Shown here piece after piece: positions 7,484-17,300 of a DNA stretch of 64,000 nt. Under the pieces are notes generated by a model. The model saw only the letters and a program-made list of their open reading frames with translations, was not told the origin of the DNA and made no database searches. The position numbers and the translations under genes were made by a program. Source of the DNA: Prevotellaceae bacterium UBA1075 (GTDB taxonomy: Bacteria > Bacteroidota > Bacteroidia > Bacteroidales > Bacteroidaceae); NCBI GenBank assembly GCA_002316015.1, contig DCCS01000045.1, forward strand, positions 68,130 to 132,129, read 5' to 3'. Every line of letters starts with the position of its first letter. Position 1 is the first letter of the stretch.

Positions 7484-8290
7484 TCACTTGCGCTTCTTCG
7501 ACTTCCTGGCAGCGGGCTGCTTGGCTGCTTGCTGCCCGGCCAGGATGCCCTTGAGCACCTCGGGGTCGTCGGTGGTGATGATGTCGATGCCGTCCATTGT
7601 GGCATGGCGGCGCAGGTTCTCCTCACCGTTCACTGTCCACACGTTCACCTCGATGCCCAGCTGCTTGGCCTCCTGCAGCCACTCGGGGTGCTTCACGAAC
7701 ACCTGCTCGTTATAGTCTATGCCCGAAAGCCCCATCTCCTTGATCTGGGCGGGCGAGAGATTACCGTTGAGGTAGGCCACCTTGGCGTCCGGGGCAATCT
7801 CGTGCAGGCGCTGGCACACCACCTTGCTGAAGGCGATGTACTCGGTCTGCCGCTCCAGTCCCAGCATCTTGACGAGTTCCACCGAGATGTCGGCGGCACG
7901 CCTGTTGCGCGCGTCGCTGCGGTGGGTCTTTATCTCCAGGATGAGCTGGCAGCCCTTCAGTTTTGCCCCCTCGGTGAGGTACTGCTGCAGGGTGGGCAAG
8001 AACTCCCCGTTGGCCAGGCGGTGGTTCATCAGGGTGGCATAGGTGGTGTCCTCGATGCGGATGCCGTCGATGGTGGGGTCATGGTACACCACAGGCACGC
8101 CATCGGCCGTTATCCACACGTCGAACTCCGAGCCGTAGCAGCCTATCCCGGCCGCCTTCTGGAGCGAGGCGATGGAGTTCTGCGCGCTTCCGTCGGCGCG
8201 CCAGTAACCACGGTGAGCCACAATCTTGGGCTGCGCGAGGGCCGCTATGCCCAGCATGGCAGCCGCAAGGAGAGTAAGTGTTCTTCTCAT
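7484..8290 (-). CDS. secreted glycerophosphodiester phosphodiesterase family protein
   Basis: A 268-residue protein that hydrolyses glycerophosphodiesters to glycerol-3-phosphate and an alcohol, in the periplasm or outside the cell. The start chosen is the ATG at 8290, which gives a clean signal peptide (MRRTLTLLAAAMLGIAALAQ); an upstream extension would place this peptide internally. GDPD hallmarks are AHRGYW right after the signal peptide, GSEFDVWITADG with the catalytic/metal Glu and Asp, and VVYHDPTIDG. EIKTH near residue 125 and VWTVNGEE near 230 complete the TIM-barrel pattern. The C terminus is an unusual basic tail (PAARKSKKRK). The promoter box is at 8369-8376. Confidence 0.9.
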   Translation of the reverse strand: MRRTLTLLAAAMLGIAALAQPKIVAHRGYWRADGSAQNSIASLQKAAGIGCYGSEFDVWITADGVPVVYHDPTIDGIRIEDTTYATLMNHRLANGEFLPTLQQYLTEGAKLKGCQLILEIKTHRSDARNRRAADISVELVKMLGLERQTEYIAFSKVVCQRLHEIAPDAKVAYLNGNLSPAQIKEMGLSGIDYNEQVFVKHPEWLQEAKQLGIEVNVWTVNGEENLRRHATMDGIDIITTDDPEVLKGILAGQQAAKQPAARKSKKRK

Positions 8291-8368
8291 TTCTGTTTGT
8301 GTTTGATTAAGTTGTCTGTCGGCACAGGAAAGGCTGCGGGACGTGCCCCGCAAGCCTCACCCGCCACA

Positions 8369-8376
8369 CAAAGTTA
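8369..8376 (-). promoter_or_regulatory. TAnnTTTG promoter box of the phosphodiesterase gene
   Basis: Minus-strand TAACTTTG lies 79 bp upstream of the ATG at 8290. It rules out a gene start further upstream than about 8360. Confidence 0.6.
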
Positions 8377-8440
8377 GGGAAAATGGGCGAGGACTCCCTC
8401 TTTCCACCCCATGAAATGGCCCGAAGAGGGATAAAAAGCG

Positions 8441-8448
8441 TAAATTTG
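8441..8448 (+). promoter_or_regulatory. TAnnTTTG promoter box of the acetylesterase gene
   Basis: TAAATTTG, 29 bp upstream of the ATG at 8477. It is divergent from the box at 8369-8376. Confidence 0.6.
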
Positions 8449-8476
8449 CGGGAAAGCGAACCTAACTGACAACAAA

Positions 8477-9976
8477 ATGAGAAGACTTTCACTCACACTG
8501 CTCGCCGGGCTGATGCTCGCCGGGCAGACCGCCTGGAGCCGGGTGACGCTGCCCGCCCACTTCACCAGCAACATGGTGCTGCAGCAGCAGAGCACGCTCA
8601 TCATCCACGGCACGGCCACACCCGGCAGCCAGGTGACCCTGGTGACGGGGTGGGACAAGAAGGGCGTGACGGCCCGGGCGTCGGCCACCGATGGCAAGTT
8701 CACCCTCACCCTCACCACGCCCAAGGGCAGCCTGAAGCCCTACCGCATGACCTTCTCCGACGGCGAGGAGACCACCCTGGACAACGTGCTGGTGGGCGAG
8801 GTGTGGCTGGGCAGCGGCCAGAGCAACATGGAGATGCCCCTCAAGGGATGGGGCAAGGTGCTCAACTATGAGCAGGAGATTGCCCATGCGCAATATCCCC
8901 AGATACGCCTCCTGCAGGTCAAGAAGCGCACCAGCCTGCGCCCGCTCGAGCAGGTGGAGGTCAACATGGGGGGATGGCAGGAGTGCAGCCCCCAGTATGT
9001 GGAGAACTTCAGCGCGCTCTGCTACTTCTATGCCCTCAGGCTGTGGGAGGAACTGAAGGTGCCCGTGGGCGTCATCGACGATGACTGGGGAGGCACACCC
9101 GCCGAGGCGTGGACACGCGCCGAGGCGCTGCAGCACGTGACCGGATTCGAGGAGCAGGCGCGGGAGATCCTGCGTTCCAACTACAACGAGGCGGCGGTGA
9201 AAGCCTATTACGAGAGCCTGCCCCAGGACCGGAAGCCCCACATCCGGGACTTCAACAACGGCAAGCATGCCACGGTGCTCTACAACGCGATGATACACCC
9301 GCTCATCGAATTCCCCATACGCGGCGTCATCTGGTACCAGGGCTGCGACAATGTGGGGCGCGCGGCGCAACACCAGGCCCTGTTCCAGACACTCATCACC
9401 GACTGGCGCAAGTGCTGGAAGAACCCCTCGATGCCCTTCTATTTCGTACAGCTCGCCAACTACCTGCAGCCCAAGGACGTGCAGCCGGACTCACAATGGG
9501 CGCTCCTGCGCGAGTCACAGGCCGACGCGCTCTGCCTGCCGCACACGGGCATGGTGACCAACATCGACCTGGGCGATGCCAACGACATCCACCCCAAGAC
9601 GAAGCGCGAGGTGGGACGGCGCCTGGCCGCCATCGCGCTGCACGAGACCTACGGCAAGAAGAAGACGGCCTTCACAGCCCCCGTCTATGAGCGCTACACG
9701 GTGGAGCCCGACGGCATACACATACACTTCGCCACGCCACAGGGCAGCGAGCCGATGGTGGTGGAGGACAACCTGCCAGGCTTCACACTGGCGGGAGCCG
9801 ACCGCAAGTGGCGGGTGGCCAGGGCCAAGGTGATCTCTGGCAACGAGGTGCTGGTGAGCTGCGAGGGGGTGGACTTCCCCATAGCCGCGCGCTACGGATG
9901 GGCCGACAACCCCACCTGCACGCTGCGCACTGCCAGCGGCCTGCACGTCGCACCCTTCCGCACCGACCGCTGGTAG
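8477..9976 (+). CDS. sialate O-acetylesterase-like (SASA) carbohydrate esterase
   Basis: A 499-residue secreted SGNH-type carbohydrate esterase that would remove acetyl groups from sialic acid or from plant glycans. It has a signal peptide (residues 1-21). The nucleophile motif GSGQSNMEMP is near residue 115 and the catalytic Asp/His pair DANDIHPKTKREVG near residue 370. In between, WYQGCDNVG and the DWGGTPAEAW block are typical of the SASA (DUF303) family. Length fits the longer Bacteroidales members with an N-terminal beta domain. No SusC/SusD pair is nearby, so the target glycan cannot be inferred. Confidence 0.88.
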   Translation: MRRLSLTLLAGLMLAGQTAWSRVTLPAHFTSNMVLQQQSTLIIHGTATPGSQVTLVTGWDKKGVTARASATDGKFTLTLTTPKGSLKPYRMTFSDGEETTLDNVLVGEVWLGSGQSNMEMPLKGWGKVLNYEQEIAHAQYPQIRLLQVKKRTSLRPLEQVEVNMGGWQECSPQYVENFSALCYFYALRLWEELKVPVGVIDDDWGGTPAEAWTRAEALQHVTGFEEQAREILRSNYNEAAVKAYYESLPQDRKPHIRDFNNGKHATVLYNAMIHPLIEFPIRGVIWYQGCDNVGRAAQHQALFQTLITDWRKCWKNPSMPFYFVQLANYLQPKDVQPDSQWALLRESQADALCLPHTGMVTNIDLGDANDIHPKTKREVGRRLAAIALHETYGKKKTAFTAPVYERYTVEPDGIHIHFATPQGSEPMVVEDNLPGFTLAGADRKWRVARAKVISGNEVLVSCEGVDFPIAARYGWADNPTCTLRTASGLHVAPFRTDRW

Positions 9977-9988
9977 GGAGCGCCCACC

Positions 9989-10066
9989 CCGCCTCGCCGA
10001 AGACCGCCCCCCGCCTCGCTGAGGGCCATCCTCCCTCTCGATGAGCGCCATCCCCCTCTCGCCGGA
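9989..10066. repeat. degenerate 22-bp-period array
   Basis: Core-like 12-mers start every 22 bp at 9989, 10011, 10033 and 10055: CCGCCTCGCCGA, CCGCCTCGCTGA, CCCTCTCGATGA, CCTCTCGCCGGA. The 10-bp spacers AGACCGCCCC, GGGCCATCCT and GCGCCATCCC are related. Period and 12+10 layout match the other intergenic arrays, but the copies are more diverged. Confidence 0.6.
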
Positions 10067-10141
10067 GAGAGGAGTGGCGCGGCCGGAAGTCCATTCACGG
10101 CCTCCCCTCAGGTGGGAGGAGGATGCGCCAGGACACGCAAG

Positions 10142-10188
10142 AGCCCCCTTCCTCCACCCCACCCCGTGTGGGAAGAAGGAAGGGGGCT
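10142..10188 (+). terminator. intrinsic terminator after the acetylesterase gene
   Basis: A perfect 12-bp inverted repeat (AGCCCCCTTCCT at 10142-10153, AGGAAGGGGGCT at 10177-10188) followed by TTCTCTT. Confidence 0.65.
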
Positions 10189-10337
10189 TTCTCTTGCCTG
10201 CCGGCCCCGCATGAATGGGCGATGCCGCGCGGACGGAGCGACCGGCGCTGAGTGACGTGAGAGGTGACGCACGGGGACGCAAAGGCCGGCACGTCACGGC
10301 GAGGGGGAGCGAGCGGGAGGGAGAGCCACACTCACGC

Positions 10338-10377
10338 AGCGAGGGGGAGAGTCGCTGACGCGGCTCTCCCCCTCGCT
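10338..10377. terminator. strong hairpin between convergent genes
   Basis: A perfect 14-bp inverted repeat (AGCGAGGGGGAGAG at 10338-10351, CTCTCCCCCTCGCT at 10364-10377) just beyond the stop of the minus gene ending at 10400. The plus strand is T-rich afterwards (CTTCTTGCTTCTG). It may act for both directions. Confidence 0.55.
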
Positions 10378-10399
10378 CTTCTTGCTTCTGCTGTATCGC

Positions 10400-11392
10400 T
10401 CACTCCATGGGCTGGAAGGCCAGGCAGGGCATTCCCGCGAGTGAGCCCTGAAGGTCAAACTGGGCCATCACCTTGCCGTCAGACCTCACATAGGTGGGCA
10501 GGATGCTGATGCTCTCGTTGTAAGAGTAGCCCCTGCCGGTGAGCCAGGTCTTGAGCGCGGGCGAGCGCAGTGCCCTGGCATAGTCAGGCACAAGCACGGC
10601 GGCGATATACTTGCCCCCGTCCTCCATAAGGAGAATCTTCCGGAAGTCGGGCGACGAGGTGGTCACATACACACCCAGCGCCCCGCCCCAGCCGTCATCC
10701 CCGGTTCCGGTATAGTAGGGCTTCTGCTTGTATTGCTCCAGAGCCTCATCGAGCGTCATGGCGCCGAAGTCCACGATGGGCTCCGGAACGTCAACGGTCC
10801 TGGGGGGAACCTGGCCGCTGATGTCGCTGAAGGTGAAGTGGATGTTGGGTGTGAAGTCCTGGGCCTCGTCCTCGGGCTTGTTCATGAGCACATAGGCCAC
10901 AAACTTCTCCTCATAACTGAAGTAGATGGAGGAGCCGTCGGAAGGGTCTGTCATCGAGGTGTACTCCAGGCCCAGGTAGTTCATGTACTTCTCCACAGCG
11001 GCAGTCGAGGGACGCATGTCTGCCTCGAAATACACGGCGGCTTCCTCCAGCTTGGACTTGGTGTCCACGTCAAACCAGTACTTCACCAGTGTGTAGCCAC
11101 GGCTGTTGTCGGCCACGTCATACACATACACGCCCTTGTCGGCCTTGGTGCTTGCCTCGTTGAGCGTGTTGCCGTTGTACTGCTCGGCAAGTTTCATCAG
11201 TTCCACCGTGGCATACTTGCCCAGGTAGGGGACGATGAGACCGGCCTTGTTCGACTCTGTCAGATAGCCGAAGCGTCCCCAGGCCAGCGCCTTGTCGGAG
11301 GCGGGGATGGCGAAGAACTCCTTGCGGGTGGTGTTGATGACGATGCTGTCTGCTCCCCATTGAGACAGAGAAAAGCAGGATTTTCCACGCAT
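10400..11392 (-). CDS. hypothetical protein lacking a leader, probably 5'-truncated
   Basis: A 330-residue protein that I do not recognise. It begins MRGKSCFSLSQWGADSIVINTTRKEFF. There is no signal peptide or lipobox, although the body (alternating strands, SIYFSYEEKFVAYVLMN near 170) looks like a secreted Bacteroidales lipoprotein. The two halves may be distantly related repeats: each pairs a long helix (KLEEAAVYF, TLDEALEQYKQ) with beta segments. Upstream DNA (11393-11567) contains no leader in any minus frame and no TAnnTTTG box, so the natural 5' end seems to be lost or rearranged. Confidence is high that the frame is coding and low that the start is native. A strong hairpin follows the stop. 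Confidence 0.55.
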   Translation of the reverse strand: MRGKSCFSLSQWGADSIVINTTRKEFFAIPASDKALAWGRFGYLTESNKAGLIVPYLGKYATVELMKLAEQYNGNTLNEASTKADKGVYVYDVADNSRGYTLVKYWFDVDTKSKLEEAAVYFEADMRPSTAAVEKYMNYLGLEYTSMTDPSDGSSIYFSYEEKFVAYVLMNKPEDEAQDFTPNIHFTFSDISGQVPPRTVDVPEPIVDFGAMTLDEALEQYKQKPYYTGTGDDGWGGALGVYVTTSSPDFRKILLMEDGGKYIAAVLVPDYARALRSPALKTWLTGRGYSYNESISILPTYVRSDGKVMAQFDLQGSLAGMPCLAFQPME

Positions 11393-11567
11393 TCACAGGC
11401 CACACGGGCGGATTTTCCCATACAGGAACCGCCATGGTTTCCCCACGGAGGGGCTTTACGGGGGTGTCTCGGACATTTTCGCACTCGTGCGCATGACTTC
11501 GCACGGGCAGGAAGATGTCCGAAATTATCCGTTCCGGGGAAGGGCGCGCCCCTGCCCGCACACACAA
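11393..11567. other. non-coding stretch upstream of the truncated gene
   Basis: No gene is visible. GGATTTTCC occurs at 11378-11386 and again at 11411-11419, and a related GGTTTCCCC lies near 11438. These may be remnants of a decayed short repeat, or of whatever replaced the 5' end of the gene ending at 10400. Confidence 0.3.
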
Positions 11568-11605
11568 CGAGGGATGCCCCGGACACTGTCCTGAGGCATC
11601 CCTCG
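11568..11605 (-). terminator. terminator downstream of nagA
   Basis: A perfect 11-bp inverted repeat (CGAGGGATGCC at 11568-11578, GGCATCCCTCG at 11595-11605). On the minus strand it is followed by TTGTGTGTG. The stretch between it and the nagA stop (11606-11721) is otherwise empty, with an AT-rich patch near 11626-11656. Confidence 0.6.
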
Positions 11606-11721
11606 CTTCACCGGGGGTGCGCACACCATATATAAGTACGCGCACATTATATATACATGCCGCAGGCAACACACCCCGCACACAGGCAAGGCGCGGGCGC
11701 GGCATTGTCACACGCCCGGGG

Positions 11722-12888
11722 TCAGAACAGGGTGTTCTCCCTGATCTTGCCCATCTGCCACACGCAGCGCACCGCGAGCTTGTCGTCCAGGATGAGGATA
11801 TCTGCATCCTTGCCACGAGTGAGCGCGCCCTTGCGGTCGTGCACACCCATGATGTGGGCAGGGGTCTCACTGGCCATGCGGATGGCATCCTCCAGGGGCA
11901 CCTCGGCCTGGTTGACCATCGTGCGAACCAGGCGGTCGGTGGTGGCGATGGAGCCGGCCAGGGCCGAGCGGTCGCTCAACTTGCACACGCCGTCCTCGAT
12001 GACCACGCGGGGGTCAAACGCCTTCACGTCCATGCCACCCGCAGCCGACACGGCCAGGGCGTCGGTGATGAGGGCCATGCGCTCCACCCCCTTGATCTTA
12101 TAGACCATGCGCAGGATGGTGGGAGGGACATGGATCCCGTCGGCCACACACTCCACCGTCATGTCGTCAATCAGGTAAACACTCTCCACCGTGCCCTCGT
12201 ACTTGTACTCGCGCTTGTTGTGAAATCCCGGCATGGCGTTGTAGAAGTGCGTGACGTGCGTGAAGCCCACCTCGAAGGCCGCCTTCACATCGCTGTAGCA
12301 GGCGGCGGTGTGGGCGATGCTGGGCAGGATGCCCTTCTCGGCGCAGTACTTTCCGAACTGCAGGGCTCCGGGCAGCTCGGGAGCGGCATCCCAGCGGGCC
12401 AGGCAGGGTGAGTTCTCCACGATGGGGATGTATTCGTTGGGGTCGGGGTTCTTGAGCCTCTCAAGAACCTGCGCGCCCGCCTTCTGCGGATTGAGGTAAT
12501 GCCCCTCCAGGTGCAGGCCCAGTATGGGGGACTCGGGGTTCTTCATCAGCTCGTCGCAAGTCACCACGGCCTTCTCGATCATGGGCACCGTGCTGCTGCT
12601 CAGGGTGGGGAATATGCTGGTGGTGCCGTATTTGAGGTGCGCGTCCACCGCCACCTGGAATGCCTCGGGCGTCCCCTCCTGGAAGTCGCGCCCGCCACCG
12701 CCGTGCACGTGCATGTCCACAAAGCCGGGCACCACATACATGCCCTTCGCGTCAATGAGGCTTGCGCCAATGATGGCCAGGTCACAGTTGGTGACCTCCA
12801 GAATCTTGCCGTCCCGGATGATGACGCTGCCATCCTTGAGCCACCCCTGCGGGGTGAGAATCCGGCCATTGATAATCTGTGTCAACAT
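11722..12888 (-). CDS. nagA: N-acetylglucosamine-6-phosphate deacetylase
   Basis: A 388-residue amidohydrolase that converts GlcNAc-6-phosphate to glucosamine-6-phosphate and acetate in the cytoplasm. Hallmarks are the metal site VDMHVHGGGGRDF (about 57-69), LGLHLEGHYLNPQKAGA (about 125-141), the His motifs SIAHTAACYSD and THVTHFYNAMPGF (about 195-228), and ALITDAL with the catalytic Asp near 275. The length is normal. It starts 36 bp after glmM on the same strand. The pair links amino-sugar salvage (NagA) with UDP-GlcNAc synthesis (GlmM) through glucosamine-6-phosphate, so co-expression is sensible. Confidence 0.93.
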   Translation of the reverse strand: MLTQIINGRILTPQGWLKDGSVIIRDGKILEVTNCDLAIIGASLIDAKGMYVVPGFVDMHVHGGGGRDFQEGTPEAFQVAVDAHLKYGTTSIFPTLSSSTVPMIEKAVVTCDELMKNPESPILGLHLEGHYLNPQKAGAQVLERLKNPDPNEYIPIVENSPCLARWDAAPELPGALQFGKYCAEKGILPSIAHTAACYSDVKAAFEVGFTHVTHFYNAMPGFHNKREYKYEGTVESVYLIDDMTVECVADGIHVPPTILRMVYKIKGVERMALITDALAVSAAGGMDVKAFDPRVVIEDGVCKLSDRSALAGSIATTDRLVRTMVNQAEVPLEDAIRMASETPAHIMGVHDRKGALTRGKDADILILDDKLAVRCVWQMGKIRENTLF

Positions 12889-12924
12889 ATCTGTTTGGTT
12901 TTTCTGTTACTCATGCGGTTCCGC

Positions 12925-14310
12925 TCACACCATGGCATGCACCACATCCATGACGCGGTGTCCTATCTCCTCGGCGGCCTCCATCGTGGCGGCCTCGCTG
13001 TAAACACGTATTATGGGCTCGGTGTTGGACTTGCGCAGGTGCACCCACTTGTCGGGGAAGTCAATCTTCACACCGTCGATGTCGTTCACCTCCTCGTCCT
13101 TGTACATCTCCTTCACACGCGCCAGGATGGCGTCCACGTCGGTCTCGGGGGTGAGGTCGATGCGGTTCTTGGCTATGAAGTAGGACGGGTAGGTGGCACG
13201 CAGCTGGCTGGCCGTGCAGCCCTTCTGGGCCAGATAGGTGAGGATGAGCGCGATGCCCACCAGCGCGTCGCGGCCGTAGTGGGCGGCCGGATAGATGACC
13301 CCGCCGTTTCCCTCGCCGCCTATCACGGCATGCGTCTCTTTCATCTTCGCCACCACGTTGACCTCGCCCACGGCAGCCGCGTGGTACTCTTGCCCGTAAG
13401 CGCGTGTCACGTCGCGGAGCGCGCGTGTGCTGCTGAGGTTGCTCACGGTGTTGCCCGGAGTGTGCTGCAGGACGTAGTCGGCCACGGTGACCAGCGTGTA
13501 TTCCTCGCCGTACATGGTGCCGTCCTCGCAGATGAGAGCCAGCCTGTCCACATCGGGGTCAACCACAAACCCGATGTCCTGGCCGCCCTTGCGCATCAGA
13601 GCCTTGATGGCTCCCAGGTTCTTCTCAAGCGGCTCCGGGTTGTGCTGGAAGTCGCCCGTGGGCTCAGTGTAGAGACCGGTGACGTGCCTTACCCCCAGCC
13701 GGGCGAAGAGTTTGGGCAGGATGATGCCGCCCACGCTGTTGACAGAGTCAAAGGCCACATGGAAGTCAGCCTTGCGGATAGCCTCGGTGTCCACCAGCGG
13801 GAGACTGAGCACAAGGTCGATGTGCTTCTGGTCATAGGTGTTGTCCTCGCGGCAGGAACCCAGGTGGTCCACATCCGCATACTGGAAGTCCTCGGCCTCG
13901 GCGATGCGCAGCACCTCGTTGCCCTCCTCCTTGTTGAGGAACTCCCCCTTCTCGTTGAGCAGCTTCAGGGCGTTCCACATGCGGGGGTTGTGGCTGGCCG
14001 TGATGATTATGCCCCCGCACGCGCCCTCCATGGTCACGGCTATCTCGGTGGTGGGTGTGGTGGCCAGACCGATGTCCACCACATCGAAGCCCATGCCCAT
14101 CAGGGTGCCGCACACGACTTTCCTGACCATCGGGCCGCTGATGCGCGCGTCACGCCCCACCACTATCTTGTTGCTCGCGACCTTCGACGTGCGGCGGATG
14201 AATGTGGCATAGGCCGAAGTGAACTTCACTATGTCAAGCGGGTTGAGCGTGTTGCCGACCCGTCCGCCTATTGTTCCCCGGATACCTGAAATAGATTTGA
14301 TTAGTGTCAT
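12925..14310 (-). CDS. glmM: phosphoglucosamine mutase (phosphohexomutase family)
   Basis: A 461-residue alpha-D-phosphohexomutase interconverting glucosamine-6-phosphate and glucosamine-1-phosphate, the step before UDP-GlcNAc. The start chosen is the ATG at 14310 (MTLIKSISGIRGTIGG); longer upstream frames overlap the CotH gene and give no homology-like sequence. Motifs are the phosphoserine loop TASHNP (about residue 100), the metal loop DPDVDRLA (about 245), the sugar loop GEGNGG (about 325) and the phosphate-binding RKSNTEPIIR near the C terminus. Phosphomannomutase activity cannot be excluded, because Bacteroidales homologues are often annotated either way, but the nagA neighbour favours GlmM. 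Confidence 0.88.
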   Translation of the reverse strand: MTLIKSISGIRGTIGGRVGNTLNPLDIVKFTSAYATFIRRTSKVASNKIVVGRDARISGPMVRKVVCGTLMGMGFDVVDIGLATTPTTEIAVTMEGACGGIIITASHNPRMWNALKLLNEKGEFLNKEEGNEVLRIAEAEDFQYADVDHLGSCREDNTYDQKHIDLVLSLPLVDTEAIRKADFHVAFDSVNSVGGIILPKLFARLGVRHVTGLYTEPTGDFQHNPEPLEKNLGAIKALMRKGGQDIGFVVDPDVDRLALICEDGTMYGEEYTLVTVADYVLQHTPGNTVSNLSSTRALRDVTRAYGQEYHAAAVGEVNVVAKMKETHAVIGGEGNGGVIYPAAHYGRDALVGIALILTYLAQKGCTASQLRATYPSYFIAKNRIDLTPETDVDAILARVKEMYKDEEVNDIDGVKIDFPDKWVHLRKSNTEPIIRVYSEAATMEAAEEIGHRVMDVVHAMV

Positions 14311-14363
14311 CTCGTTTCGTTTTATGATGTTTGCTGTATTGTTGCCTGCGGGCGTGTGCCCTG

Positions 14364-17300
14364 TCACTTGACAAGGAACTTGGCACCGTTGATTATGTAG
14401 ATGCCCCCGCGCGACGGCCTGGGCACACGCGTTCCCGTGAGCGTGTATATCTCGGCCGTGGCGGGTATGCCGTCTATGGGTATCACGCCGGTTCCGTCCA
14501 CCACATCCACCCGTGTCGTGGCTTTCACGCCAGACCCGTCGGTGGCCTGTGCCGTGATGGTGGCCGTGCCCAGGGAGCGTGCTGTGACTGTCCCGTGGCT
14601 GTCCACCGTGGCCACTGCCTCGTTGGAGGACTTCCAGGCCAGCGCGGGAGTGGTGGCCGTGGCCGGCAGCACCGTGGATCCCAGCCGGTGCACGTCGTCC
14701 ACGAGCATGCCCACCTCTGTCTCGGCCATGACTATCTCGGACACATACGTCCGCGCCATGCTCACGGTGTAGGAGGCATCCGCCGGACGGCACACCTTGC
14801 CGTCAGCCGTGGTCATCACCTGGCGGGCCAGGGTGAATGACCCTCCACTGAAACTCTCGTTGCCCCGCAGGACGAACGTGAGGAGTGTGCCGTTGAGCAT
14901 GCTCATGGGCGCGTTGGTTGTGGAATAGGCCACGACGCGCACCGTGTCGCCCCGCGCCCCACGCTTCAGCACATGCGTGTCGCTGCCCATGTTTCCCGCG
15001 CTGACGCTTGCCGTGTCAACCGCCAGCCCCTCGGACAGGATGAGGTCGGCCTGGCACGCGGTGACGTGCTGTGACGAGGCGAGCCACACGTTGACCTTGC
15101 GGGTTCCCGCGCGCTTCACGGAGGCATTGCTGGAGTACATGCGCGTGTTTGCCCGCTCCGCAGTCTCGAACTTGACGCTTGACCCTCCCGTCCCGTGCAC
15201 GATGGCCACCACGTCGAGCACATCCACACCGCCGTCGCTGTTGGCATCGGCATTGGGCAGATAGAAGCCGTCGGGGGTGCGCCACACAATGTGCTCGGCC
15301 TCCCAGTCGGCGTCGGTGAGCGTGAGCGTGTCGTCCTGCTGCACGTCGCCCAGCAGCACCTGCTCGTTGGCGAAGGTCCCGTCAGGGTTCCTCACCACCC
15401 TGCCACGCTCGGCACCGAACACGGGATGGGTGTCCTCGCCCAGTTTCTGGTACCAGAGCACATTGGCGCCCTTGGGCTCGTTGAGCCTGTAGCAGAGTTC
15501 ACCGCTGGCCACAGCCGCCGGGCTCACCTGCACAAACTGGGTGCCCAGGGTGCTGTAACAGTGGGGGAAGTCTGTCTGCCCGCTGTAGCGCGCCATGTCG
15601 CGCCCCTGGTCGGAGCCCGTCACAGCACCTGTGTTCCAGCAGCCTGCCACCTCGGCACCGGCTCCCAGCCAGCCTGAGATGGCCGCGCTCTCACGCGCCC
15701 CGGTAATGATGCCGGTGTTGTAGCAGTCTCTGATGGTGTAGCGGCAGGCACTGTTCATGTTGCAGCCAATGATGCCGGCCACGTTCTTGCCCGTGCCTGT
15801 GACAGGCGCCTCGTTGCCCACCCTCTCTATGGTGACGGCACCGCCCTCTACCGACGCGCCCACCAGTCCCACATACGAGCCGCCGCTGATGGAGCAGGAC
15901 GCGTCCAGCACGAAGTCACGTATCCGTGCCCTGCCCGACACCGCGCCAAACACCCCGCATGTGTCCTTGCCGCTGACGCGCAGGTTGCTTATGCTGTGCC
16001 CGCGCCCGTCAAAGACTCCCACAAAGGGGTGCCTGCCGCTGCCGATGGGACTGAACCGGTCGCTGTAGCCCGCCATGTCGATGTCGCGGGTCAGGTAAGC
16101 CTCTGACCCGTTGGCCCCGCTGTTGACCGCCGTGGCAAACTCCAGCAGGTCCTCGGGGGTCCGCACATAGAACACGGAGTCCACATAGACCTTCTCGTGG
16201 CCGTAGCCCAGGAAGTCGTCAATCCACTTGATGCGCGCGGGCAAGAACTCGCGCAGCACATTCACCTCGCCCTCATACGAGCCGTATGCCTTGGGGTTCT
16301 GGTGTACCCTGGTGTTCAGAATAGGCCAGCGCGTGAAGTTGAGCCGTTGCGAGGCATCGAGCACTTGCGCCATGCTGTCCACATAGGCCACCAGCGACTC
16401 GCCGGTGAACTTTCCGCTGCGGCGCATGCTTGCCCATATCTCCTTGAGCCTTCGGTCGGTGTAGGAGTCCTGCAGTGCCCTGGAGACAAACGCGGTCATG
16501 CCGCTGGCGGCGCTTCCGCCCGTGCGGAAGATCCAGTTGGCGCGGTTGTTCACGGGATAGATGCGGCTGTCATTGTCCATGGCAAGGTCAAAGTCCCACA
16601 CGGGCCCCACATAGAAGGGGGTCTGGTTGCGGTTCTTGTACATGTACGTGCTCCAGTAGGTGTCGGTGTTCCCGGCCAGTTCACCCACGATGAAGTGGCG
16701 CAGGAAACTCTCCACGTCCATCTTGGAGCGGTAGCCCGTGGAGTCGTTCTGGAAGGAGGACGACCACAGCGCGCGCTCCAGCAGGTTGAAGGCGCGCTTG
16801 ATGTACGCCTTCTGCCGGGTGGTGATGTCGTCGTCAGAGGGCGACTTGATGGTGACCGGTATGCCGTGCGAACTGCTGAACCAGGAGGTCTCCTGCCCCG
16901 CGTAGGCATCCACCTCCACCAGGTAGCCGCCCGTGAGCGCGTCGCCCTCGCTGTCCTCGGGCTCCATCTCGGTGATGTTCACGCGGTTCTTGTCCACCGT
17001 TATCTGGTCGCACAACTGGTAGCAGCCCTTGTACTCGCCGTTGAGTATCACGTCCACGGGCTGGCAGTAGGGAGTGTAGGCCAGCCCCAGGCGGCGGCTC
17101 AGCTCAAAGGCGACACAGTTGCGCATGAGCGTCTTGTCGCCGTAGTTGTTGATGAGCGTCCATTTCTTGGCCTTTGCGGGAGACTCCAGGGGCGAGCCCT
17201 TGAGCATGTGGTGGCTCTTCCCGTCGTTGAACTTGATGCGGTACGGCTTCTTGGGAAAGTCCCAGGACGCGTTTCCACGGCCGCGTATGAGCATGGGGTA

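Noticed and set aside
12499..14289. Long plus-strand open frame antisense to glmM/nagA
   Set aside because: A GC-rich codon-position shadow; its translation is His/Val/Gly/Leu-rich without motifs, while the minus strand encodes complete enzymes.
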